64,000 nucleotides of DNA from Eubacterium sp. (GTDB lineage: Bacteria; Bacillota; Clostridia; Lachnospirales; Lachnospiraceae): assembly GCA_017437905.1 (NCBI GenBank), contig JAFRWY010000078.1, positions 1-64,000 of the forward strand, in the 5' to 3' direction. A model generated the notes under the pieces. The model saw only the letters and a program-made list of their open reading frames with translations, searched no databases and was not told where the DNA came from. Below, in pieces: positions 44,590-51,613 of the stretch (positions are counted from its first letter, which is position 1; the number at the start of each line of letters is the position of its first letter). Both the position numbers and the translations under genes were made by a program.

Positions 44590-45843
44590 TTAATAATCGT
44601 TGTTGTTATGGTTCAGCACCGAGTCCGTATCCACCGTCGTAGTGGAACTGTCCAAACCACCCGCATTCAGTACCGAATCCGAAGACGACGCAGTTGTTGC
44701 GGATGTCCCGGTATTCGCCGCAGCACCGGAAGCCGGAACCTTAACGTTATCATACTTCTTGCCCAGGTCATGCAGCTCTGCATTTCCGAAGGTGGACAGG
44801 GGCTGTGACAGGATCTGTTCGAGACGCTCGTCCTCTTCCTTCTGGGCTTTTTTCTTCTTCTGCCACCAGCTCATGGCGATGATCAGAACAATCACAACAC
44901 CAGCAGCCACGATCAGGACGACCATGATGACCTTGAAGTTGTTCTTGGACATCAACTTCTGGTTTTCTTCCTTCATCAGCTGCTTTCCGGCATCTTTCAT
45001 CGCGGAACCGAAGATCTTCGCCAGATCTCCGTTGGTGCTGGAACTCTTCCAGTATTTGTTGACCTTATTCTCAAAGACTTCGATGGTCTTGCTGTTTACA
45101 ACATCCCCGTTTCCCTGACCTGCAGCGATGTAGTAACTCTCTTCATTTCCTATGAAGACGAAGAGCAGGTTACCCGGACAGTCGCCGAAGAGCTGATCGT
45201 AAACCGCTTCCTCATAGGTGGCGAAATTGCCACTGCTTCCGTAACTGTCGGTTACGTACAGATATGGCCATACACCGGTCTCATCATAGAAACTTTCGAA
45301 GCCTTCCTCCAGATACCGGCTGTTGGTGCTGTCGATCCAGGGCTCTCCCTTGGAATTGTCTTCCCAGTAGCCGTGGCTCTTATCCACTTCGCCGGTGTAC
45401 TTGGTACATCCGTAGCCTGCAGAGCTGTCGGTGTTGTAGCTGCTGGGGCTGTTGTCCCTTACCTTGATAAAGGATCCGATGATACCGATGATCGCAACGA
45501 ACAGGAAAACCCAGAGAAATGTCTTCAGGCATCCGCCGCCGCAACCGGAACCGGTAGGAACCCCGCCGCCGTTATTGATAATGACAGGACCGCCGTAGCT
45601 TCTCCGGTAATAGGATCGTCCGTAGCCTGGTCTCGGCGGTCTGGGCGGAAGACCTCCGCCATAATAACCCGAACTGCGCCGATAGCTGCTACTGCTGCTT
45701 CCTCCGGAACTTACCCTGCGGGTGGACCCGCTGCTGGAACCTGCATGGAATCCGCCAAAGGAACGGCTTCCGCTGCTATGAGAACCTCCGAAGGAACGGG
45801 AGCCGCCACCGCTGCTGCCTCCGCCACCAAGTGATCTTGCCAT
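44590..45843 (-). CDS. TPM-domain-like membrane protein with Ser/Gly-rich N-terminus
   Basis: A 417-residue protein. Residues 1-100 are almost entirely Ser, Gly, Arg and Tyr. A membrane helix (about 106-125, after GCGGGC) leads to a domain (about 160-285) with EGFESFYDETGVWPYLYVTD, GNLLFVFIGNEESYYIAAG and NGDLAKIFGSAMKDAG. That is the pattern of TPM domains, found in thylakoid repair and bacterial envelope proteins. A second helix (about 310-332) is followed by a Ser/Thr/Asn-rich tail. The low-complexity N-terminus is predicted cytoplasmic or disordered. GGAGG precedes the ATG. Confidence 0.75.
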   Translation of the reverse strand: MARSLGGGGSSGGGSRSFGGSHSSGSRSFGGFHAGSSSGSTRRVSSGGSSSSSYRRSSGYYGGGLPPRPPRPGYGRSYYRRSYGGPVIINNGGGVPTGSGCGGGCLKTFLWVFLFVAIIGIIGSFIKVRDNSPSSYNTDSSAGYGCTKYTGEVDKSHGYWEDNSKGEPWIDSTNSRYLEEGFESFYDETGVWPYLYVTDSYGSSGNFATYEEAVYDQLFGDCPGNLLFVFIGNEESYYIAAGQGNGDVVNSKTIEVFENKVNKYWKSSSTNGDLAKIFGSAMKDAGKQLMKEENQKLMSKNNFKVIMVVLIVAAGVVIVLIIAMSWWQKKKKAQKEEDERLEQILSQPLSTFGNAELHDLGKKYDNVKVPASGAAANTGTSATTASSSDSVLNAGGLDSSTTTVDTDSVLNHNNNDY

Positions 45844-45879
45844 AATTCATCCTCCTTCCTCGAAAAACGAGTCGGTACC

Positions 45880-45908
45880 ATTTTACACGTTTTCATCAGT
45901 GTGGTAAA
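45880..45908 (-). promoter_or_regulatory. Promoter of the TPM-like gene
   Basis: On the minus strand TTTACC (45908-45903) and TAAAAT (45885-45880) are spaced by 17 bases. Confidence 0.5.
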
Positions 45909-46030
45909 GAAGATATTTCGGAATTTTTGATTTATAGTTTATTTTTGGGCGGTTTTTTAGTATAGTAGTAATGTTGAAATGAAATGCGGGTGCGACAGGC
46001 ACCACTTCAGATAGAATAAGGAGAAACCAT

Positions 46031-46603
46031 ATGCGGATCGGAATGGGATATGATGTGCATCGTCTGGTGGAGGGCAGGGACCTGATCCTGGGGGGTGTAA
46101 AGATAGAGCATACCATGGGGCTTCTCGGGCATTCGGATGCGGACTGTCTGACCCATGCTGTAATGGATGCGCTGCTGGGAGCAGCGGCCATGGGAGATAT
46201 CGGAAAGCATTTTCCGGATACGGACCCGGCTTACGAGGGAGCGGACAGCATGAAGCTTCTGGCGGAGGTCGTGCGGCTTCTTGACAGGGAAGGCTATATC
46301 ATCGGAAATGTGGATGCAACCATCATTGCACAGAAGCCGAAGATGGCTCCGCATATTCCGGAAATGCGCCGCCGGCTGGCTGAGGTGATGCAGATCACGG
46401 AGGACCGGATCAATGTGAAGGCCACAACGGAAGAGGGACTCGGATTCACCGGAACGGAAGAGGGGATCGCCTGTCAGGCCATCTGCCTTCTGGAAACCGT
46501 GGATAATTATATGTATCAGGACGTGGTCTCCGGCGCGGTGGGTGCACCGGAACAGGCAGAGCATGGGGTCACCTGTGAGGGCTGCCCGCGGAAGAAGATC
46601 TGA
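46031..46603 (+). CDS. ispF: 2-C-methyl-D-erythritol 2,4-cyclodiphosphate synthase IspF
   Basis: A 190-residue IspF with metal ligands Asp8 and His10 in [44 protein letters not shown] and [21 protein letters not shown]. It makes the cyclic diphosphate in the non-mevalonate isoprenoid pathway. The protein is about 30 residues longer than typical IspF; the extra C-terminal part ends with CEGCPRKK. A weak promoter (TATAGT at 45961-45966) lies upstream, divergent from the TPM-like gene. Confidence 0.95.
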   Translation: MRIGMGYDVHRLVEGRDLILGGVKIEHTMGLLGHSDADCLTHAVMDALLGAAAMGDIGKHFPDTDPAYEGADSMKLLAEVVRLLDREGYIIGNVDATIIAQKPKMAPHIPEMRRRLAEVMQITEDRINVKATTEEGLGFTGTEEGIACQAICLLETVDNYMYQDVVSGAVGAPEQAEHGVTCEGCPRKKI

Positions 46604-46657
46604 AGGAAGACATCCGCATGAAGAACGGCGAAGGAGCCGGAGAGAAAGGATCATAAC

Positions 46658-47167
46658 ATGGATAAATATAAAGAACGTCTTGTGAAGGGACGTCCCGGAA
46701 AGGAAGTATTCGGGATCATGGCTGCGGGCGTGGTACTGATCGCTGCGGCAGTGGCCGTGATGCTTCTGGTACACTCGCTGGGCTTCTTCCTGATCCCCAT
46801 CGGTGTGGTACTGATCATGCAGGGAGTACAGCATCTGCATGTGGAATTTGAATATCTGATCGTGAACGGGGATATCGAGATCGACCGGATCGTCAATAAG
46901 AACAGCCGGAAGATCCTGCGGGAGATCACGGTGGAGAATATCCAGAGGATCGCACCCCTGTCAAATGACCGCGTGAAGAATGACCTTGAGGTAAATAACC
47001 GGAGAAAGGTGATCGATTATACGGAAGGCGCCGATAGCGGAATGTACTATGTAGTCTTTGAGCGGGCAGGAGAGAAGGAAACCGCCTACATCCTGGATCT
47101 GGATGAGGAATGCCTGCAGCTGTTGGAGGATACGCCGGCCCTGAAGCGGAAGGTGGAACGGAAGTAA
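46658..47167 (+). CDS. Two-helix membrane protein of unknown function
   Basis: A 169-residue protein with two adjoining membrane helices (about residues 17-57) and a soluble C-terminal domain with VNGDIEIDRIVNKNSRKILREI and AYILDLDEECLQLL. The pattern, beta-rich soluble domain after a helical hairpin, resembles small Lachnospiraceae proteins of the DUF6106 type, but I am not certain. It is 54 bases after ispF with no terminator between. Confidence 0.65.
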   Translation: MDKYKERLVKGRPGKEVFGIMAAGVVLIAAAVAVMLLVHSLGFFLIPIGVVLIMQGVQHLHVEFEYLIVNGDIEIDRIVNKNSRKILREITVENIQRIAPLSNDRVKNDLEVNNRRKVIDYTEGADSGMYYVVFERAGEKETAYILDLDEECLQLLEDTPALKRKVERK

Positions 47168-47214
47168 GACGGGAAGGCCTGTTCCCGGTGTTTGAAGGGG
47201 ACGGGCGGCAGAAT

Positions 47215-47247
47215 AAAAAAAGACGCACAAACAAAAGTCTGTGCGTC
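47215..47247 (-). terminator. Terminator of the 77-residue minus-strand gene
   Basis: GACGCACA (47222-47229) pairs with TGTGCGTC (47240-47247). The A-run 47215-47221 gives a U-run on the minus transcript. Confidence 0.8.
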
Positions 47248-47271
47248 CTGATATGTCTTGGGAATCAATGA

Positions 47272-47505
47272 TCAGGGATCCAGAGGGATCATCTTCAGGC
47301 CCTTATACATCTTGGTATACATACTCTTCTCATCCTTGTAGAGCATGGTTCCGCGGGCACCGTCCCGGATGATGTAGGCATATTTATTCTTCTGAACATT
47401 CATATAAAGCACTTCCTGAACGTTCAGCTCCTGTGCTTTTACTTTGGCAGTATAAACATTCAGAGGCTCCATTTTGTACTTCTTGATCGCCTGCTCAACT
47501 GTCAT
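47272..47505 (-). CDS. Conserved-looking 77-residue small protein
   Basis: From ATG 47505, preceded by a G-rich GGGGGGTG site, the frame encodes 77 residues: MTVEQAIKKYKMEPLNVYTA and then KNKYAYIIRDGARGTMLYKD. It is lysine/tyrosine-rich with no membrane segment. It has its own promoter and terminator, so it is a monocistronic, probably well expressed gene. No family recognised. Confidence 0.7.
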   Translation of the reverse strand: MTVEQAIKKYKMEPLNVYTAKVKAQELNVQEVLYMNVQKNKYAYIIRDGARGTMLYKDEKSMYTKMYKGLKMIPLDP

Positions 47506-47550
47506 GGTCAAACACCCCCCTTTACTATTGCGATACCGCTTCTATAAGTA

Positions 47551-47579
47551 ATTATATTGTGTATTATAAACAAAGTCAA
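47551..47579 (-). promoter_or_regulatory. Near-consensus promoter of the 77-residue gene
   Basis: On the minus strand TTGACT (47579-47574) and TATAAT (47556-47551) are spaced by 17 bases, the strongest promoter match in the window. Confidence 0.85.
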
Positions 47580-47660
47580 CTGTAAATAATGTCGAAAATC
47601 CATCAAAAAAACCTAACAAATCAAAAAATGTATTCGTCAAAATGACAAAAGTGAGTTTTC

Positions 47661-48347
47661 ATGGAGAATTACTACCTGAAATTTGAAGAACAGCTGCGAA
47701 ACAGCCATCGGGACCGGCTGCTGCTGCATGCCTGCTGCTGCCCCTGCAGCAGTCATTGCCTGGAGGTTCTTGCCGGTTTTTTTGATATTACCGTATATTT
47801 CTATAATCCGAATATCGACACGGAAGAGGAGTATGAGAAGCGGTTCCGGGAACTGATCCGGTTCACGGAGGAAGCCCCCTTCGCGAAGGCGGTGAAGCTG
47901 ATCCGGGAGGACTTTGATCCGGAGGTCTTTCTTGCCATGGCAAAGGGCCGGGAGCTGGAACCGGAACGGGGCAGCCGGTGCTACGACTGCTACCTCCTCC
48001 GGCTTCGGAAGACCGCACGGTATGCGGCGGAGCACGGGTTTGACTGCTTTACCACCACACTGTCCATCAGCCCCTATAAAAATGCGGACTGGCTGAACGA
48101 GATCGGTGTCCGGATGGAGCAGGAGTTAAGAGAAGAATCCGCCGGAGAGATTCCGGAGGGCGGGGACGGGCAGGAGGCACAGAAGACGCCCTATTTCCTT
48201 TTCAGCGATTTTAAGAAAAAGAACGGCTATAAGCGGTCCATCGAGCTTTCCGCCGAGTACGGATTATACCGGCAGGATTACTGCGGATGCCGCTACTCCC
48301 GGGAAGAGAGGGAACGGAAGAAGTTAGGAGAACGTCATGGCGTATGA
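47661..48347 (+). CDS. queH: Epoxyqueuosine reductase QueH
   Basis: A 228-residue QueH (former DUF208). The paired cysteines of LHACCCPCSSHC and those of GSRCYDCYLLRL and YCGCRYS match the cluster and iron-binding sites of the family. TTTLSISPYKNADWLNEIG is also characteristic. It reduces epoxyqueuosine to queuosine in tRNA, independent of cobalamin (unlike QueG). The ribosome-binding site is weak. The end overlaps the methyltransferase gene by 11 bases. Confidence 0.94.
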   Translation: MENYYLKFEEQLRNSHRDRLLLHACCCPCSSHCLEVLAGFFDITVYFYNPNIDTEEEYEKRFRELIRFTEEAPFAKAVKLIREDFDPEVFLAMAKGRELEPERGSRCYDCYLLRLRKTARYAAEHGFDCFTTTLSISPYKNADWLNEIGVRMEQELREESAGEIPEGGDGQEAQKTPYFLFSDFKKKNGYKRSIELSAEYGLYRQDYCGCRYSREERERKKLGERHGV

Positions 48348-49125
48348 GGCATTTGCGGAAGTATATGAAGAACTGATGGATAATGTTCCCTATGATGCAT
48401 GGTGTGACCGGATCTGCCGGATCCTTCGGGAGGCGGATATCCGGGAGGGACTGGTGGCGGAGCTGGGCTGCGGGACCGGAAGCATGACCCGACGTCTGGC
48501 GAAGGCCGGATACGATATGATCGGGATCGATCTTTCGCCGGACATGCTGGACGTGGCCAGGGAAGCGGAAATCCCGGAGGCGGATGATCCGGAGCAGGAG
48601 AAGCAGGATCCGGCAGATCATACGATCCTCTACCTGAACCAGGACATGCGTTCCTTTGAACTGTACGGAACGGTCCGGGCAATCGCGTGTGTATGTGACA
48701 GCATCAATTATATCACGGAGCCTTCGGAGGTGCAGGAGGTGTTCCGGCTGGCGAACAACTACCTGGATCCCGGGGGACTGCTGGTGCTGGATTTCCATAC
48801 GCCCCGTTACTACCGTGAGGTTCTGGCGGAGTCCTCCATCGCGGAGACCCGGGAGGATATTGCCATGATCTGGGAAAATGAAGAGACGGAGGATGGGCTG
48901 CACCGGCTGTATCTTACGGTTTTCCGTGAGGCGGAGGACGGCCGGTATGACCGCTTCGATGAGGTGCATGAGCAAAGAGGCTATACGATTGCGGAAATGA
49001 AAGCGCTTTCGGAGGCGGCAGGCCTTACGGAGATTCATTTCCATGACGGATATACGGAGGGCCCCGCAACGGATCAGAGCGAACGGATCGTGATGATCGC
49101 CAGAGAGCATGGGAAGAGGGTGTGA
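48337..49125 (+). CDS. Class I SAM-dependent methyltransferase
   Basis: A 262-residue protein with motif I ELGCGTGSMTRRLAKAG, then MIGIDLSPDMLDVA, and an acidic loop EADDPEQEKQDPADHT before YLNQDMRSFEL. GGLLVLDFHTPRYY follows as motif post-II/III. The substrate is unknown. AGGAG precedes the ATG, and the gene overlaps queH, but no queuosine role is implied by the motifs. Confidence 0.88.
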   Translation: MAYEAFAEVYEELMDNVPYDAWCDRICRILREADIREGLVAELGCGTGSMTRRLAKAGYDMIGIDLSPDMLDVAREAEIPEADDPEQEKQDPADHTILYLNQDMRSFELYGTVRAIACVCDSINYITEPSEVQEVFRLANNYLDPGGLLVLDFHTPRYYREVLAESSIAETREDIAMIWENEETEDGLHRLYLTVFREAEDGRYDRFDEVHEQRGYTIAEMKALSEAAGLTEIHFHDGYTEGPATDQSERIVMIAREHGKRV

Positions 49126-49226
49126 CCGCTCTGTCACAGGGCGGAGCCTGCGGTACCCATGGCGTCGGGACAGAAAATGATGGCAGCCCCTACGGGGAAC
49201 AGCCGGGAGAAAAGATAAGGACGAAG

Positions 49227-50108
49227 ATGATGAAGGAAGAGTGGAAGGATGAACTGCTGACCGGTATGGCGGCAGGAAATGAAGTACGGTTCTTTGCCGC
49301 CTACACCAGGGAACTGGTGGAAGAGGCACGGCAGATCCACGGTACCAGCCCCATCGCCACGGCGGCTCTCGGACGGACGCTGACCGCCGGTGCCATGATG
49401 GGTGCGATGTGTAAGAACGATTCGGATGTACTTACCCTGCAGTTTGCGGGGGACGGACCCATGAAGGGACTTACGGTTACGGCAAATGCGGCTGCGGAGG
49501 TAAAGGGACTTGTCCGGGAGCCGGGGGTGATCCTTCCCGCAAATGCGGTGGGGCACCTGAATGTAGGCGGGGCCATGGGCCACGGCGTGCTCCGGGTTAT
49601 TAAGGATATCGGTCTGAAGGATCCGTATGTGGGGCAGACGGAGCTTGTTTCCGGAGAGATCGCGGAGGATCTCACCTACTACTTTGCTGCCAGTGAGCAG
49701 ATCCCTACCTCTGTAGGACTGGGGGTTCTGCTGAATAAAGAGAATTATGTGGAGCATGCAGGCGGCTTTATCATCCAGCTGCTTCCTTTTGCGAAGGAGC
49801 AGACCATTCGCTGGCTGGAAGAGGTGCTGGCGGGGGTACATTCCGTGACGGAGTATTTTGCGGACGGATACAGTATCGAGGACCTGGTCCATGTGCTGCT
49901 GGGCGCGGATGCGGTGATCGAGCGGAGGATGGAACCGAAGTATAAATGCGACTGCAGCCGTTCCCGGGTGGAGAAAGCGCTGATCTCCCTGGGCCGGAAG
50001 GAACTGGAATCAATGATCCTGGACGGCGAGCCCGTGAAACTGCACTGTGATTTCTGTAATAAGGATTATGAATTCTCAGTGGATGAGCTGAAGGCACTGG
50101 TAAAATAA
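49227..50108 (+). CDS. hslO: Redox-regulated chaperone Hsp33
   Basis: From ATG 49227 the protein has 293 residues. It carries GTSPIATAALGRTLTAGAMMG and, at the C-terminus, the zinc/redox cysteines CDC and CDFC (KYKCDCSRSRV, LHCDFCNKDYEF). Hsp33 becomes an active holdase when these cysteines are oxidised. An open frame extends back to 49122 but lacks family similarity, and AAGGA precedes 49227. Confidence 0.94.
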   Translation: MMKEEWKDELLTGMAAGNEVRFFAAYTRELVEEARQIHGTSPIATAALGRTLTAGAMMGAMCKNDSDVLTLQFAGDGPMKGLTVTANAAAEVKGLVREPGVILPANAVGHLNVGGAMGHGVLRVIKDIGLKDPYVGQTELVSGEIAEDLTYYFAASEQIPTSVGLGVLLNKENYVEHAGGFIIQLLPFAKEQTIRWLEEVLAGVHSVTEYFADGYSIEDLVHVLLGADAVIERRMEPKYKCDCSRSRVEKALISLGRKELESMILDGEPVKLHCDFCNKDYEFSVDELKALVK

Positions 50109-50131
50109 ACTGACATCGGAGGATGGTAACC

Positions 50132-51106
50132 ATGTTGTATAATTTACTGAAAGACACTTTGCCGGACTGGCTGATCCCGACGATCGGAGCGGTCCTCGGG
50201 TGCGTGATCACCTGGATCCTGCTGAGGAAGCCCTTCGCATTTCTGCCGAAGGACGGGGGCAAGAAGGTTGAGACTCCGGACGGGAAGATCATTGTGATCA
50301 ATGACAAATCTAACGGCAAGACAACTGGCGTGGGTGTGGTCTTTGTACCGGTCTTTCTTCTGATGACGCTTCTCTTTCTGCCTCTCGGAGCAGAGCTTTC
50401 CATCAATCTTGGGCTGATGTTTCTGATGATGCTGACAGGCTATCTGGATGATGCCTCCAATGTTCCCTGGGGCGAGCTGGTCAAGGGTCTTCTGGATCTG
50501 GTGATCTCCATCGCGGCTGTGGTTACATTTCTTGCCTTCAACGGATCGGATATCATTTTCTTCGGAGGCGTGTTCCACATGCCGGTGGTGATCTACGGAA
50601 TCCTGGGAGTCATCCTGATGTGGGCGTCCATCAATGTGACGAACTGCTCGGACGGGGTGGACGGTCTCTGCGGAAGTGTGTCCGTGGTGTCCTTTGCGGC
50701 GTATTTCCTGATCTTCCGCGGCTGGCTCTACGGCTGGGTCGGCATCCTTCTGGCAGCGGTGCTCCTTGCATATCTCTGGTACAACTGGAATCCCAGCAAG
50801 GTGCTGATGGGAGATGCGGGTTCCAGGACCATCGGTTATCTGCTGGCGCTCCTTGCTATGCAGTCGGGGCATCCGTTCCTCTTCCTGCTGATGTCGCTGG
50901 TATTTATCTTTGACGGCGGCATGGGACTGATCAAGGTGTCGCTGATCCGTTACCTGAAGATGAAAAATGCTTTCAAAAATATCCAGTTCCCCTTCCATGA
51001 TCATATGCGGAAGCGGCTGGGGATCCCGGTGAAGAAGATCGTGGTGATCTTTATCATAGCCCAGATCCTGTTCTGTTTCCTTGCATGGCTTGTGACACTT
51101 TTATAG
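50132..51106 (+). CDS. mraY: MraY/glycosyltransferase 4 family phospho-sugar transferase
   Basis: A 324-residue polytopic protein of about ten helices. It carries the polyprenyl-phosphate transferase motifs GYLDDASN, NCSDGVDGLCG, VLMGDAGSRTIGYLLAL and FPFHDHMRKRLG. MraY transfers phospho-MurNAc-pentapeptide to undecaprenyl phosphate. The final histidine motif is H-D-H, not the usual triple His, so a related transferase (for example for wall polysaccharide) is possible. GGAGG precedes ATG 50132. Confidence 0.82.
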   Translation: MLYNLLKDTLPDWLIPTIGAVLGCVITWILLRKPFAFLPKDGGKKVETPDGKIIVINDKSNGKTTGVGVVFVPVFLLMTLLFLPLGAELSINLGLMFLMMLTGYLDDASNVPWGELVKGLLDLVISIAAVVTFLAFNGSDIIFFGGVFHMPVVIYGILGVILMWASINVTNCSDGVDGLCGSVSVVSFAAYFLIFRGWLYGWVGILLAAVLLAYLWYNWNPSKVLMGDAGSRTIGYLLALLAMQSGHPFLFLLMSLVFIFDGGMGLIKVSLIRYLKMKNAFKNIQFPFHDHMRKRLGIPVKKIVVIFIIAQILFCFLAWLVTLL

Positions 51107-51122
51107 AGTCCCGGAAAAATAC

Positions 51123-51209
51123 TAATCTCAGTGGGAGATGACCCCTAGCCCTTAGGCGGCGGATAATATGATATTTGTCTCAGCAGGGTCCGATCTGCCA
51201 ATGAGATTA
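51123..51209 (+). repeat. Intergenic structured repeat, copy 2
   Basis: TAATCTCAGTGGGAGATGAC then CCCTAGCCCTTAGGCGGCGG and ATAATATG. TAATCTCA at the start faces TGAGATTA at 51202-51209. The first 20 bases match the copies at 31946 and 57531. Confidence 0.65.
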
Positions 51210-51264
51210 ACGCTCCGCGGGGGTGAGCCGGGTCTTCCGGGCGGGATTTGTAAATTATCGAATG

Positions 51265-51290
51265 AAAAGGAGTGCCTGTCACTCCTTTTT
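51265..51290. terminator. Terminator downstream of the mraY-type gene
   Basis: AAAAGGAGTG (51265-51274) pairs perfectly with CACTCCTTTT (51280-51289). It is flanked by A and T runs, so it could work in both directions. Confidence 0.85.
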
Positions 51291-51345
51291 GTGTTAGAAT
51301 ATGTGTATGATTGCCCATACAGGAAATGGGAGGAGGTGTGATTCG

Positions 51346-51543
51346 ATGGCTTTTTGTTTCAGATGCGGAAATCAGATGGCAGACGGCATGCCGGTCTGTC
51401 CCCACTGCGGAGCTCCGGTGGCTGCAGAGCAGCAGTATGGCGGGCAGCAGGACAGTTGGGGTCAGCCGCAGGATCAGCCGTCGCCCTATGGCCAGCCGCA
51501 GCAGTATGATCAGCAGAATTTTGCAATCTGTTACATGAAATAA
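51346..51543 (+). CDS. Short zinc-ribbon protein, probably truncated
   Basis: A 65-residue frame with a strong GGAGGAGGTG site. It starts MAFCFRCGNQMADGMPVCPHCG, a zinc ribbon of the kind that heads many Lachnospiraceae membrane proteins. A Gln/Gly/Pro-rich linker follows, then an abrupt NFAICYMK end. Normally a membrane domain follows such a linker. No continuation is obvious before the histidine kinase start at 51614, so it looks like a remnant after deletion. Confidence 0.6.
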   Translation: MAFCFRCGNQMADGMPVCPHCGAPVAAEQQYGGQQDSWGQPQDQPSPYGQPQQYDQQNFAICYMK

Positions 51544-51613
51544 TTCAGGATGTATCATGGTCTTTGCAGGCCGTGCGTCCCGGCATCAACGGACACCCCG
51601 GAGGAAGGTTATC

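Noticed and set aside
49122..49226. Longer N-terminus for Hsp33
   Set aside because: The extra residues do not resemble Hsp33, and a ribosome-binding site precedes ATG 49227.
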